Origin: Vibrio navarrensis
GTDB taxonomy: Bacteria; Pseudomonadota; Gammaproteobacteria; Enterobacterales; Vibrionaceae
DNA: 64,000 nucleotides
NCBI RefSeq assembly: GCF_015767675.1
Contig: NZ_CP065217.1
Location: 1,798,001-1,862,000, forward strand
Direction: 5' to 3'
The notes beneath the pieces are model-generated. The model was not told the origin of the DNA. It ran no database searches and was given only the letters and a program-made list of their open reading frames with translations. This document shows positions 1-9,214 of this stretch, piece by piece. Within the stretch, counting starts at the first letter, position 1. Each line of letters begins with the position of its first letter. The position numbers were made by a program, and so were the translations under genes.

Positions 1-195
1 GAGCATAAACACAGTGGCATAAAGTATGTAACACCTCAGCAGAGGCATTGCGGGGAGGATAATGAAATTCTCCGACAGCGTATGCAAGTCTACCGACGTG
101 CTCAATTGACTCATCCAGGCAGATGGAGTCGGCAAACGAGAGACTGGAGTTATATCGATGAGGTGTACTTGAACCCTGAAAAGTGTGCAGCGTAA
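1..195 (+). CDS. IS3-family transposase OrfB, C-terminal 64 codons
   Basis: The reading frame is open from the first base and stops at 193-195. It encodes the end of the integrase-like (rve) catalytic domain, including the region after the last catalytic Glu. The protein sequence equals the C-terminus of the OrfB at 56460-57494. It is partial only because the window starts inside it. Confidence 0.92.
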   Translation, partial: EHKHSGIKYVTPQQRHCGEDNEILRQRMQVYRRAQLTHPGRWSRQTRDWSYIDEVYLNPEKCAA

Positions 196-280
196 TCATT
201 CACGTTACTAAATTGTAAAAAAGACGACAACTTGCTTGAAAAACAGCGGAAACGAGCGATCGCAATCACCGAAATACGCA
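1..280 (+). mobile_element. IS3-family element, right end (partial copy)
   Basis: Identical over its length to 57300-57579, the right end of the complete IS3-family copy. It ends in CCGAAATACGCA, the partner of the left terminal repeat TGCGTATTTCGG seen at 55865. Its left part lies outside the window. It abuts a broken ISL3 copy at 281. Confidence 0.93.
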
Positions 281-759
281 TCTCATCAATTCCAATGTGA
301 GTGACGTTTTTAAGACAAGGTTGAGAGTATCGCTTTTGCAGGTAATGCTTCTGAATATCTTTCACTGTATCCCAACAGACACCACATAGCTTGGCAATGG
401 CATTGATGGTGACGTTCAATGCTGACAGCGAGAGAACATACTGTTCAAAGCCCTTTGTGTAACGCACCTTGGGACGAGGAACAAAGTTAAGCGGCAAATA
501 CCCGAGTGTATTACAAGCTCGGCATTCAATCCGCTGGTTTGCTATCTGGATGTAACAGGGGCTAGTGCCGATTGGCGTAGCGATGAAACGGCGAACCTTA
601 CCTCCTTTTTTTTATGACATCACGACTACGACATGATGGACATTTAATATGAGGATTGTGTGCTACGTGAAAGATGGTCGCGTCACCATCAAACTCTGTA
701 GAGCAATAATGGAAAGGGCCGCGTATTCCAAAGCGATGGTAAAGAAGTGAAGTTGACAT
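281..759 (-). pseudogene. ISL3 transposase, N-terminal fragment
   Basis: Starts at 759 (ATGTCAACT, giving MSTSLLYHRFG), crosses the A8 tract that separates two frames, and continues to residue CLKNVTHIGIDE, where IS3 cuts it off. The catalytic DDE part is missing, so it cannot make an active enzyme. An apparent 115-codon frame at 150-497 is only the accidental fusion of this fragment with IS3 terminal sequence. Confidence 0.85.
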
Positions 760-825
760 TAACTGGCTATTTTTGGCGATATGGTATCAGAAAAGCCATT
801 CAGGTATCGATTTTCCGGATGAACC
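281..825 (-). mobile_element. ISL3-family element, partial copy broken by IS3
   Basis: Matches the right part of the complete ISL3 copy at 4262-5546. The homology begins abruptly at 281, next to the IS3 end, and runs to the perfect terminal repeat GTATCGATTTTCCGGATGAACC ending at 825. The element sits inside an attC of class a, whose remaining half is at 826-905. Confidence 0.93.
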
Positions 826-905
826 AAAAACACACTGTAAACCCTGAATTTCAATTTTGCACTAAAGTCGCCACGCGTTGGCAATCCCTCTTGAGCCGTT
901 TGTTA
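826..905 (-). repeat. attC, right part only (split by ISL3)
   Basis: Class a. Only the right arm and part of the loop remain (GTCGCCACGCGTTGGCAATCC to TTTGTTA). The left arm was lost with the broken IS3/ISL3 complex. Serves the cassette 906-1276. Confidence 0.9.
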
Positions 906-959
906 TATTTTCATTATCTACACTAACGTGACCGACTGTTTAGGATTGCCGATAAACCA

Positions 960-1244
960 TTAACAAACTGATATTTCTTGCTTTTCCAAAACTGTAGCAG
1001 CTTCCGCACGCTCAATGATTTTTAACAATACAGATTGAATCGCTTCGTCTTCGCGGGCATCTTTGTCACTTGTAAAGCGTTGTATTTGAGGCTCGGCATT
1101 CTCCTCAGGTAAAAAGGTGATAACGACTTCAGTCGCTAAATCCGTCGTTTTACCGAAATACTCTAATGATATTTGCGGATAACCTTTGAAACCTCTTTGT
1201 ACTCGTTTCAATATGCGTTTTTTCGCTTTATCCACGTTCATCAT
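960..1244 (-). CDS. Conserved hypothetical cassette protein, 94 aa
   Basis: I do not recognise the family. The start MMNVDKAKKR follows AAGGATTC, a good ribosome site for either of the two adjacent ATG codons. The N-terminal 30 residues are rich in Lys and Arg (KAKKRILKRVQRGFKGYPQ), followed by a strand-rich middle and an acidic C-terminal half. A close paralogue lies at 60369-60653, at the other end of the window, with the same upstream sequence but a different attC class. Conservation of the protein between two cassettes supports it being a real gene. No membrane segment or signal peptide is seen. Confidence 0.85.
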   Translation of the reverse strand: MMNVDKAKKRILKRVQRGFKGYPQISLEYFGKTTDLATEVVITFLPEENAEPQIQRFTSDKDAREDEAIQSVLLKIIERAEAATVLEKQEISVC

Positions 1245-1276
1245 GAATCCTTTTGATTGCTGAACTTAAAAAAATA

Positions 1277-1397
1277 TAACGCTCGGCTAAGGGGTTGACA
1301 ACGCACTGCCGAACTTAAAAAACACACTGTAAACACTAAACTTCAATTTTGAACTAAAGTCGCCAAGCGTTGGCAATCCCTCTTGAGCCGTTTGTTA
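1277..1397 (-). repeat. attC site
   Basis: Class a, with one change in the left end (TAACGCTCGG). Belongs to the B cassette at 1398-3565. Confidence 0.95.
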
Positions 1398-1660
1398 TGC
1401 AAATTCAATAAGATAAACTGACTTTACTCGATCAAAAGCCACGATTGCAATGGTTGAGTGATTCAAGAAACAACCCAAGTAGGAGCCGTGATAAATTAGC
1501 CGCCAAAACAAAGTCCACCCTTCAACAACAAACCAAGCTTTTGAACCAGGAAAACTCAACAAGCAAGACTTTCAGAAAATGCGAAATGCTCGATTAACTT
1601 GCCCTTTCCACACTTTGCGCCCGCTAAATTCACAACAAACAAGCACCAAAACTCATTGAG

Positions 1661-3421
1661 CCGTCATTCCGCAGCTAATTCCAGAATTTAAATAGTGTGA
1701 TCTGGCGATCAGTTTTTCATAAAAACCACGACACCATCTTGACCGCGATCGACAGTTTTGATCTATTACTGCTATTTGACGGTCTCAAAATATGTCTACC
1801 CATCCTGTTATTAAACGCTTAGATCACCTTGGTCTCATTGCCGCCTTTTGTCACGAAATTGGCCTGCCACGGATGATAGATGCCGTTATCCCAAAATATT
1901 CTGACCACAATGTTTCTCATGGTGACGCGGTATTGGCCATGCTCCTAAATGGACTTGGCTTTCATAGCAGAACACTGCACATGTTCTCGGACTTTTTTAA
2001 GACCAAGCCTGTGTCTAAGCTACTCGCCAAAGACATTGAAGCACACCACCTTACTGATGATGTACTAGGCCGCACCTTAGATGCTCTATACGAAGCCGAT
2101 GTCTCAGCGCTCTATCAGGTTATTGCTGAGCGTGTTGTTGATAAACTGGGCTTGACGACGGATTCTGTTCATCTTGATATCACTAGCTTCCACGTTGATG
2201 GTGAGTATGCACAAGATGAAAACACCAACGTCATTAAGCTTGTAAGAGGCTACAGTCGGGATCATAGGCCAGAGCTTAACCAAGTGGTGCTTGAACTCAT
2301 CTGTGAAAACCAAGCAGGTATTCCTGTTTACATGCAAGCACTGAGTGGCAACACCAATGATGCCAAGGCATTCGCTGAAGTCACTAAAAGACACATACAT
2401 TGCCTAAAAGCCGCGCAAAATAGTCGTTACTTTATCGCTGATGCCGCCTTGTACACCGAAGAAAGCATCTCCTCGCTAGATGAGCAAAATCAAAAGTTCA
2501 TTACCCGTGTACCCATGACCATCAAGCTCGCAAAACAAGCACTGTTTGCGCTAGAGCCAGAGCAATTAATCGCTATTGATGATGGCTACTCAGGATGTTG
2601 GATAGACTCGGATTACGGAAAGGTCAATCAACGTTGGTTGCTCGTTCACAGTGAACAGGCCACCAAGCGGGAAGAAATCACTTTCTTCAAGAACTTAGAG
2701 AAAAACATAGCAAAAGAAATCAAAGCGTTGGAAAAGCTAAGTAAAAAACCATTCGCTTGTGAAGTTGACGCAGAATTAGCGTTTAACGATTTCAAGAAAC
2801 AATCTGACTTACTAGGGTTTGAACAAGGCACTCTCATCAAACTGCCGACTTACTCTCATTCGGGCCGCCCAAAGACAGATGAAGCACCGACAGGATACCA
2901 ATACTTTATCGAAGCCGCTCCCTTCACCGACCTAGAAAAAGTAAAACTGGCTAAGCTCAAAGTAGGCATGTTTATCCTCGCGACAAATGACACCGACAAT
3001 GAAGAACTCACCATGACGGCTCTTCTAGCACATTACAAATCGCAACAAAAAGTCGAGCGCGGCTTCCGCTTTCTAAAAAGCCCTGAATTTTTAACCTCTT
3101 CCATCTTCTTGAAAAAGCCTGAACGCATTGAAGCGTTGCTAATGATAATGACGTTGAGCTTGCTTGTTTACGCCAGTTTAGAACACAAAATCAGAGAGCA
3201 ACTCGCACAAACCGAAGCGTTCTTCCCAAGTATGGTAAAGAACAAGACGACCTCCAGACCGACGGCACGTTGGGTCTTCTTGCAATTCGAAGGCATAGAT
3301 ACGTTAGAAATCAACGGCCAACGGTTCATCACTGGACTTCAAGAGCACCAAACACAACTACTCAAATTACTCGGTAGATTCTATGAGGTAGTTTATTCCT
3401 AAATTAGCTGCGGAATGTCGG
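1661..3421 (+). mobile_element. IS1634-family element, complete copy
   Basis: 1761 bp. Terminal repeats are CCGTCATTCCGCAGCTAATT (left) and its near-complement at the right, one mismatch in 20. The flanking 6-bp duplication ATTGAG (1655-1660 and 3422-3427) shows a simple, undisturbed insertion into an orfless B cassette. Confidence 0.95.
1792..3402 (+). CDS. IS1634-family transposase (DUF4277 + DDE)
   Basis: 536 aa, full length. Residues 8-115 or so (IKRLDHLGLIAAF...LGRTLDALYEADVSALYQ) match the DUF4277 N-terminal domain of this family. The catalytic core follows, with the first Asp in VHLDITSFH, the second in YFIADAAL, and the C-terminal Y-(2)-R-(3)-E-(6)-R/K type motif in QQKVERGFRFLK. It catalyses cut-and-paste movement of its own element. 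The only other copy in the window (47721-51715) is split by IS66, so this one is the probable source of activity here. Confidence 0.95.
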   Translation: MSTHPVIKRLDHLGLIAAFCHEIGLPRMIDAVIPKYSDHNVSHGDAVLAMLLNGLGFHSRTLHMFSDFFKTKPVSKLLAKDIEAHHLTDDVLGRTLDALYEADVSALYQVIAERVVDKLGLTTDSVHLDITSFHVDGEYAQDENTNVIKLVRGYSRDHRPELNQVVLELICENQAGIPVYMQALSGNTNDAKAFAEVTKRHIHCLKAAQNSRYFIADAALYTEESISSLDEQNQKFITRVPMTIKLAKQALFALEPEQLIAIDDGYSGCWIDSDYGKVNQRWLLVHSEQATKREEITFFKNLEKNIAKEIKALEKLSKKPFACEVDAELAFNDFKKQSDLLGFEQGTLIKLPTYSHSGRPKTDEAPTGYQYFIEAAPFTDLEKVKLAKLKVGMFILATNDTDNEELTMTALLAHYKSQQKVERGFRFLKSPEFLTSSIFLKKPERIEALLMIMTLSLLVYASLEHKIREQLAQTEAFFPSMVKNKTTSRPTARWVFLQFEGIDTLEINGQRFITGLQEHQTQLLKLLGRFYEVVYS

Positions 3422-3565
3422 ATTGAGGCAAACAAAGAACCTTGCCTGTTTTACGGCTTGAGTAAACCACGAATTTTAGGGTAAAAATACTCATTTGCCG
3501 ACAACACAAAACGAATGGCCGGAGAAATCCCACAAGATTGAACCCCTAATTTTACCTGAGTTGCA

Positions 3566-3685
3566 TAACGCCCGGCTAAGGGGTTGACAACGCACCGCCG
3601 AACTCAAAAAACACACTTAAACACTGAACTACAATTTTGCACTAAAACCGCCAAGCGTTGGCAATCCCTCTTGAGCCGTTTGTTA
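3566..3685 (-). repeat. attC site
   Basis: Class a. Belongs to the B cassette at 3686-4085. Confidence 0.95.
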
Positions 3686-4085
3686 TGCAAATTCAATGAG
3701 ATAAACCGACTTTACACGACCAAAAGCCACAATTGCAATGGTTGAGTGATTCAAGAACCAACCCAAGTCAGAGCCATGATAAATAAGCCGCCAAAACAAA
3801 GTCCACCTTTCAACAACAAACCAAGCTTTTGAATCAGGAAAACTCAACAAGCAAGACTTTCAGCAAATGCAAAATGCTCGATAAACTTGCCCTTTCCACA
3901 CTTTGCGCCCACTGAATTTACAACGCGCCAGCGCTAAAACTGATTGAGGCAAACAAAGAACCTTGCCTGTTTTACGGTTTAAGTTAACCACGAATTTGAG
4001 GGTAAAAATGTCATTTGCCGACAACACAAAACGAATGGCCGGAGAAATCCCAAAAGATTGAACTCCTAAATTTACCTGAGTTGCA
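3686..4085 (-). repeat. Orfless cassette family B, copy 2
   Basis: Complete 400-bp family B cassette with no credible gene on either strand. The shared boxes are TTGAGGCAA at 3944-3952 and TTGCCGACAA at 4015-4024, 71 bp apart. Confidence 0.88.
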
Positions 4086-4205
4086 TAACGCCGCGTTAAG
4101 GGGCGCAGGCACGCACTACAAACGTGACCGCATACAACTTAACCACTAAACAAACTGCAAGCCAAAAATGCCACGCGTGCCAAGTCCCTCTTGAACGCCT
4201 TGTTA
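4086..4205 (-). repeat. attC site
   Basis: Class d. Belongs to the A cassette at 4206-5848. Confidence 0.95.
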
Positions 4206-4261
4206 TGCTTAAGCTTCAATGACTTACGGTTTACCAAAACCGAGATTAACTCAGCTTTAAC

Positions 4262-5546
4262 GGTTCATCCGGAAAATCGATACTTCGCCTCATGACTGGC
4301 TTTGATTTTTAACTCAAAAAATCCCCAATCACGATACCCATAGGCGACTTTGTTCAGCGTCTTTATTCGGTTGTTCACACCCTCTACTCGACCACTATTC
4401 ATCCTTTCATCATAAAATGCCAATATCCCATCCTTATGCTTCCTCAGGGTCTTAGTAAACTTCTCTAGCATCACAATGCCTGAGTGGTTCGCTTCATCTA
4501 TCCAGCTTTCTAGCCATCTCTCACCCTCTATCTTTGATGGCTGCGACCACAGCATTCTTAACTTCTCTTTTAAATAATAAACCACCGCTAAGGGCTGATT
4601 GGCTGCGAGTGCTCGCTCCAATCTCGCTTGGCCTTGCTCATCTAACCTATCGGGATTACTTACCAATAACCAACGAGTATTCTTAAGGTATTGAGCGTCA
4701 TTTTTGTTACTCATCGAATTTTGTAGTTCACGCCTGAACTCTGTCAGCTTTTCATTAAAACGCTTCACCACGTGGAAACGGTCAATGACCAACTTCGCCT
4801 TCGGGGCGTGCTGTTTTACCGAAGAGATGTATGCCTGTCCCATATCGGTGGCGACGGCTTCAATCGGCTTTTTACAACGCAGCTTCCGTTTCCAAAAACC
4901 GTCAAGGCTTTCGGCCTTCTTTCCTTTCTCTGTATAAATGACGGCACTTGTCTTCATATCAATCACAACCGTCATGAAGCCACTTTTTGAGCCACAGTAA
5001 ATCTCATCAATTCCAATGTGAGTGACGTTTTTAAGACAAGGTTGAGAGTATCGCTTTTGCAGGTAATGCTTCTGAATATCTTTCACTGTATCCCAACAGA
5101 CACCACATAGCTTGGCAATGGCATTGATGGTGACGTTCAATGCTGACAGCGAGAGAACATACTGTTCAAAGCCCTTTGTGTAACGCACTTTGGGACGAGG
5201 AACAAAGTTAAGCGGCAAATACCCGAGTGTATTACAAGCTCGGCATTCAATCCGCTGGTTTGCTATCTGGATGTAACAGGGGCTAGTGCCGATTGGCGTA
5301 GCGATGAAACGGCGAACCTTACCTCCTTTTTTTTATGACATCACGACTACGACATGATGGACATTTAATATGAGGATTGTGTGCTACGTGAAAGATGGTC
5401 GCGTCACCATCAAACTCTGTAGAGCAATAATGGAAAGGGCCGCGTATTCCAAAGCGATGGTAAAGAAGTGAAGTTGACATTAACTGGCTATTTTTGGCGA
5501 TATGGTATCAGAAAAGCCATTCAGGTATCGATTTTCCGGATGAACC
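4262..5546 (-). mobile_element. ISL3-family element, complete copy
   Basis: 1285 bp with perfect 22-bp terminal repeats starting GGTTCATCCGGAAAATCGAT. The 8-bp duplication GCTTTAAC at 4254-4261 and 5547-5554 fits the family and shows a clean insertion. Confidence 0.97.
4265..5480 (-). CDS. ISL3-family transposase, two frames joined at an A8 tract
   Basis: The N-terminus MSTSLLYHRFGIRGPFHYC starts at 5480 and carries the first zinc pair, CPSCRSRDV. After 53 codons this frame stops just past an A8 tract (T8 at 5327-5334 on the + strand). The +1 frame then encodes GGKVRRFIATPIG, the second zinc pair CRAC, a helix-turn-helix-like stretch (INAIAKLCGVCWDTVKDI) and the DDE core (HIGIDEIY, VATDMGQAY, IDRFHVVKR, final NNRIKTLNK). 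All five copies in the window keep eight A residues, so I infer transcriptional slippage or ribosomal shifting, not decay. This copy has Gly where the two other full copies have Glu (DWGFFELK). Confidence 0.88.
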
Positions 5547-5848
5547 GCTTTAACTCACAAACAAAAGCCAAAAACCAAAAAACTGAAATGACTCATAATT
5601 TTGAAAATCAGACTTTGAACTTTGGCAGATAAAACCGAAAAACCTAAGATCAAACTTCTGATTGAGCCAACCGCCCTAACCTCACGCTTGCCCGAAAATT
5701 GATTGAGGCAATTCTCTGAATTTCCAGCGCCAAAGAATAAATGTCCAGAAAACAGCGCCAAACGAAGCCAACTTGCCGAAAAACTAGAAACTAACAAGCC
5801 GATGGTACAAAGAAAAATCACAAAGCACTGAATTTACGTGATTAAACA

Positions 5849-5970
5849 TAACGCTGCGTTAAGGTGTGAGCAACGCAACCACGAAACTTAACCTTACCAC
5901 CGTAAACACAAAACCCAACGATGGAATAAAAAATGCCAAGCGTTGGGAATCACTCTTAAATGCTTTGTTA
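5849..5970 (-). repeat. attC site
   Basis: Class g variant (GCGTTAAGGTGTGAGCAACGC, paired with GAATCACTCTTAAATGC). Belongs to the Fic cassette. Confidence 0.94.
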
Positions 5971-5997
5971 TGTGCCTGGAGATGCAGCCAAAAACTG

Positions 5998-6726
5998 TTA
6001 CTCTGTACGCTCTCGCTCTAATTTATACGCTCGATACTCTCGGGATACTTGTTCATCAGAATAATCTCCATCAACGTTATTTGTTTGCCCCACACCATCT
6101 AGTCCTTTGATACTTTTAATTGAGCCGCCCCACGAGTCACGATTTCTAGACGAGCCGACAAATTGAGACAAATATGCGTTTAAAGTTTTATCTCTTGGCT
6201 TCTCAATTTCCTTACTTAAAGCAGTCAAATAATCAAACTTCGTCGTTTTTTCCCACTCAATTGAAAACCCAGCACGGTGACACAACTCCGTATGAATCAA
6301 CAACATTGTTCGACCATTTCCATCTAGAAATGGGTGACCATAAGCAAATAAGCCCATTACTTCACCAGGGTTAGCTCGCATATATTCTTTGTCTTGACCC
6401 AACCGCAAACCATAGTCAATTGAACGCTGTATTTCCATAGGATGACAAAACTTAACCCCTGCTTTAGATATAGCTTTATCTGGAACTAATTCATTTCTAT
6501 CCTTACCAGCCCATGGATAAATTTCAGAGAATAATATCTTATGAACCTCTAAGAAGTCCCTATATGTAATTTCATCTCTTTTTGAGAGGTATTCTAAAGC
6601 ATCATCTAGACCCGCACGAAACATCGTATGTTCTAGTTCTCTAATTACATTAGGATCTTTTTCTTTGAATCTGTTTTGTAAGTAACCATTTTCCTCAAAG
6701 TCTAAAAAAGGGTCAAAAACTGACAT
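5998..6726 (-). CDS. Fic family protein, probable toxin of a two-gene cassette
   Basis: 242 aa. The Fic core spans residues 15-180 or so. The active-site loop reads HPFLDGNGRTML near residues 131-142: the catalytic His and the phosphate-binding GNGR are present, but the family's last Arg (GNGRxxR) is Leu. Fic enzymes usually transfer AMP to target hydroxyls, and the changed Arg contacts the nucleotide, so substrate or activity may differ. I see no clear inhibitory [ST]xxxE[GN] helix in the protein. The C-terminal 45 residues are polar and Arg/Glu rich. Its first 14 bases overlap the upstream gene, so the two are co-translated and probably form a toxin-antitoxin unit. Confidence 0.88.
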   Translation of the reverse strand: MSVFDPFLDFEENGYLQNRFKEKDPNVIRELEHTMFRAGLDDALEYLSKRDEITYRDFLEVHKILFSEIYPWAGKDRNELVPDKAISKAGVKFCHPMEIQRSIDYGLRLGQDKEYMRANPGEVMGLFAYGHPFLDGNGRTMLLIHTELCHRAGFSIEWEKTTKFDYLTALSKEIEKPRDKTLNAYLSQFVGSSRNRDSWGGSIKSIKGLDGVGQTNNVDGDYSDEQVSREYRAYKLERERTE

Positions 6727-7381
6727 GACGTTCCCTTAGATAATTAACTGACAACAGAGCAACTTGTTGCATTGTTAGCTTTCCTGCTCTTTTTAATGCA
6801 ACTAATAAATCTTCAACAGGATCGTGTTTGACTTCATCCCCTGCCAATGAAGTTACAGAATCAGCAAATTGGTCTATTGAGTTGTATGCGTAAGACACAT
6901 TATATTGCTTAGCCAACTTGAAGACGTACTCTTCAATGTTTTTTGTCGGCATGCGTCCAATCGGCGCAACAACACCATTCTTACAACTATGACTCGTTTT
7001 ATGGTTTCTCAGTATGATTTGTATATCATTCAACTTCAAAATTCTATCCGTGCGAGAGGACTTTGTTTCAATTACCAATGTGGACTTTGGTTTGGCGTTT
7101 TTGAGTTCTTTAGATAAGTTACCGTGCAATTGTAAGCCTAGCTTTTTCACGATGTCTCTAACTACTTGATCTGTAGGAGCACAAGTTTTCACATCCCCAC
7201 CCTTAGGTTGAGCTTTTGCATAAAAACCTCGTGAAATTCTCAACAACTCACCATTATCAATTAGCTTAGATAAAACGAAAGTCACCTGAGACGGGCTACC
7301 GAGTGAAGCTAAGTCTGACCGTGAAAAAACAGCACCTTTACGATGTATGATCGATTGTCTTATACGAGTTTCAAGTTTCAT
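6713..7381 (-). CDS. Winged-helix (AbiEi/DUF6088-like) protein, probable antitoxin partner of Fic
   Basis: 222 aa from the ATG at 7381, which follows AGGTG at a good distance; an in-frame ATG three codons earlier is less likely. Residues 20-60 (FSRSDLASLGSPSQVTFVLSKLIDNGELLRISRGFY) look like the winged helix of AbiEi-type antitoxins and DUF6088 proteins. A central strand-rich part (STLVIETKSSRTDRILKLNDIQIILR) also fits that group. The stop overlaps the Fic start by 14 bp. It probably binds its own promoter and counteracts Fic; both roles are inferred from domain type and gene order. The family assignment is from memory of the motif. Confidence 0.65.
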   Translation of the reverse strand: MKLETRIRQSIIHRKGAVFSRSDLASLGSPSQVTFVLSKLIDNGELLRISRGFYAKAQPKGGDVKTCAPTDQVVRDIVKKLGLQLHGNLSKELKNAKPKSTLVIETKSSRTDRILKLNDIQIILRNHKTSHSCKNGVVAPIGRMPTKNIEEYVFKLAKQYNVSYAYNSIDQFADSVTSLAGDEVKHDPVEDLLVALKRAGKLTMQQVALLSVNYLRERHVSF

Positions 7382-7410
7382 AAAATGCACCTACTAAAAC
7401 ACACATTTTA

Positions 7411-7439
7411 ATTTTAACAGCAAAAGGAAAAACCATCAA
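7411..7439 (-). promoter_or_regulatory. Predicted promoter of the winged-helix/fic operon
   Basis: On the minus strand TTGATG (7434-7439), a 17-bp spacer, then TAAAAT (7411-7416), 30 bp before the start codon. A private promoter is usual for TA cassettes. Confidence 0.5.
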
Positions 7440-7532
7440 TTTAGCAGATGAAAAACAATAATTTAGAACAAAAACAAGACCTTAAAAACCGTCATAAATT
7501 GTAGGCATTCAAACTAACTTTGCCTTGGCACA

Positions 7533-7652
7533 TAACGCCCAATTAAGTGGTGAACAACGCACTGGCCAAGCCGCTGCATTGCACCGTAAAACACTTTACC
7601 TGACGCATAGTAAAACTGCCACGCGTTGAGAATCCACTTGAATTGCTTGTTA
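7533..7652 (-). repeat. attC site
   Basis: Class g variant with AATTAAGTGG paired to CCACTTGAATT. The closest relative in the window is 27818-27937. Belongs to the E cassette at 7653. Confidence 0.94.
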
Positions 7653-7971
7653 TGTGAATTTTACCGGGAATTCAAAGTAAACCACCGTAGAAATGAAGAA
7701 ATTTGAATAAGTTACGTACAAAAATGATGCTTACCAAAACCTAAATTTCACAGCGTTCTGAGCCAAAGAGAGCCACTTACAGAATCGACAACAAAGAAAG
7801 CGCCTTTTCAGCAACCGCTAAATTTTTTGCGTCACCAGATTTTCAGAGCTGAATGTCAGCAAGCAAATCAGTCAAAAAGACATTTCAATTAAAGCGATTT
7901 GAAACTGGCGAAACTCAACACAAACCAAACCCAAAACTTAATTGAGGCAACCCAAGAACCTTGGAAATGAT
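7653..7971 (-). repeat. Orfless cassette family E, right part deleted
   Basis: A cassette body found once. No credible gene. It carries TTGAGGCAA at 7942-7950 in the same setting (CTTAATTGAGGCAACCCAAGAACC) as families B and D. It ends at the ISAs1-A element with no matching flank on the other side, so its right part and its neighbouring attC are gone. Confidence 0.75.
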
Positions 7972-9214
7972 CAGGGCAAGATCATGAACATTTCTTGTAC
8001 AACGCAAGGTTAAATTTGACCTGAAGCACGGTCTGTGATCTTATGCTCTTCTTTTGGGGAGCGACCATGAATATTAATACCATCAAAGCGCATTTCAGTA
8101 TCATCCGTGACAAACGGCAAAGTGCAAAAGTTGATTATCCTCTGTTTGATATTTTGTTTGGGTCTATCTGTGCCGTGATAGCCGGAGGTCAAGGCTGGAC
8201 TGACATTCGTGAATATGTTCTTGGCCACCATGAGTGGTTTCTTAAACAGGGGCTGTTTGAAAACGGTGTGCCTGTCGACGATACCTTTGCTCGTTTGATT
8301 GCAAATATTGATCCTGCCGAGTTTCGCGACTGCTTCCTGGGTTGGATGAATGCGGTACATACCATGACGTTTGGTGAGGTGGTTGCCATTGATGGCAAGA
8401 CTTTGCGCGGCTCCTACGATAGAGACGACAGGCAAAGCACCATCCATATGGTGAGCGCCTATGCAAGTGCTAACCAAATGGTACTGGGTCAACTCAAAAC
8501 CAACAATAAAAGCAATGAAATTACCGCGATTCCAGAGCTTATTAAGATGCTCGACTTGCGAGGAGCTATCGTGACGATTGATGCGATGGCCTGCCAGACC
8601 AAGATTGCCAAGGCGATCACTAGCAAGGGCGGTGATTACTTGTTGGCAGTAAAGGGGAATCAAGGCAAGTTGTCGGCAGCCATACAGACAGCCTTCGCCC
8701 CACACCGCCGTGCCCCAATTGACAAAACCACCTATCAAATCGAGAAACAAAAAGGCCGCGTTGAAGCACGTACTTGCCATGTACTCAAGGCTAGTGAGTT
8801 AGAGGGTGACTTCTCAACGTGGAGCGGACTCACCAGTATTGTCATGGTTGAAAATTACCGAGTAGCCAAAGGTAAAGCGCCAAAGTTGGAGTACCGCTAC
8901 TACATAAGTTCAGCAGACCTGACCGCGGAGCAGGCAGGAAATGCCATTCGAGCCCACTGGGGCATAGAGTCAATGCACTGGATTTTAGATGTGAGCATGC
9001 GAGAAGACGCTTGTCAGATTTACCGACAAAACGCGGCTGAAAATTTGGCAGGTTTAAGACACATGGCACTTAACATGCTAAGAGCTGAGCCAAGCAAAAT
9101 TAGTGTGCCAATGAAGCAGAAACGTTGCATGATGAACCCCGGCTTCTTGGAGCAAGTCTTAGTTGCTGGATTTAAGTCAATGACTAAATTCTAACCATTC
9201 ATGCGGACGCCCTG
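7972..9214 (+). mobile_element. ISAs1-family element type A, copy 1
   Basis: 1243 bp, bounded by CAGGGC...GCCCTG. The left flank is cassette DNA and the right flank is ISL3 sequence, with no shared 10-bp duplication. This copy therefore marks a deletion or recombination, unlike copy 2 at 34903. Confidence 0.93.
8067..9194 (+). CDS. ISAs1-family transposase (type A element)
   Basis: 375 aa from the ATG at 8067, chosen because GGGGAGCGACC precedes it. The N-terminal DUF4338-like part (HFSIIRDKRQSAKVDYPLFDILFGSICAVIAGG) and the conserved segments EVVAIDGKTLRGS, VTIDAMACQ, YLLAVKGNQ and RAHWGIESMHWILDVSMRED are typical of the family, with the catalytic Asp residues in AIDGK and TIDAM and the Glu in GIESMHW. 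It is identical to the copy at 34998-36125. Confidence 0.95.
   Translation: MNINTIKAHFSIIRDKRQSAKVDYPLFDILFGSICAVIAGGQGWTDIREYVLGHHEWFLKQGLFENGVPVDDTFARLIANIDPAEFRDCFLGWMNAVHTMTFGEVVAIDGKTLRGSYDRDDRQSTIHMVSAYASANQMVLGQLKTNNKSNEITAIPELIKMLDLRGAIVTIDAMACQTKIAKAITSKGGDYLLAVKGNQGKLSAAIQTAFAPHRRAPIDKTTYQIEKQKGRVEARTCHVLKASELEGDFSTWSGLTSIVMVENYRVAKGKAPKLEYRYYISSADLTAEQAGNAIRAHWGIESMHWILDVSMREDACQIYRQNAAENLAGLRHMALNMLRAEPSKISVPMKQKRCMMNPGFLEQVLVAGFKSMTKF

Larger units (their letters stand above)
1398..3565 (-). repeat. Orfless cassette family B, copy 1, split by IS1634
   Basis: Two pieces (1398-1660 and 3428-3565) join into a family B cassette when the IS at 1661-3421 and one ATTGAG repeat are removed. 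No coding frame with a ribosome site is seen. The box TTGAGGCAA lies exactly at the insertion point (from 3423), and TTTGCCGACAA lies in the right-hand piece. Confidence 0.85.
4206..5848 (-). repeat. Orfless cassette family A, copy 1, split by ISL3
   Basis: Pieces 4206-4261 and 5555-5848 make a standard A cassette once the ISL3 copy is removed. TTGAGGCAA is at 5703-5711 and the second box (TTGCCGAAAA) at 5773. On the minus strand a hydrophobic frame runs through 5555-5821, as in other A copies. Confidence 0.85.

Noticed and set aside
150..497. 115-codon minus frame starting MPLNFVPRPKVRY
   Set aside because: Chimera of an ISL3 transposase fragment and IS3 terminal sequence; junction artefact.
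8010..8780. 256-codon minus frame opposite the ISAs1-A transposase (also 34941-35711)
   Set aside because: Antisense shadow of a well-conserved transposase gene.
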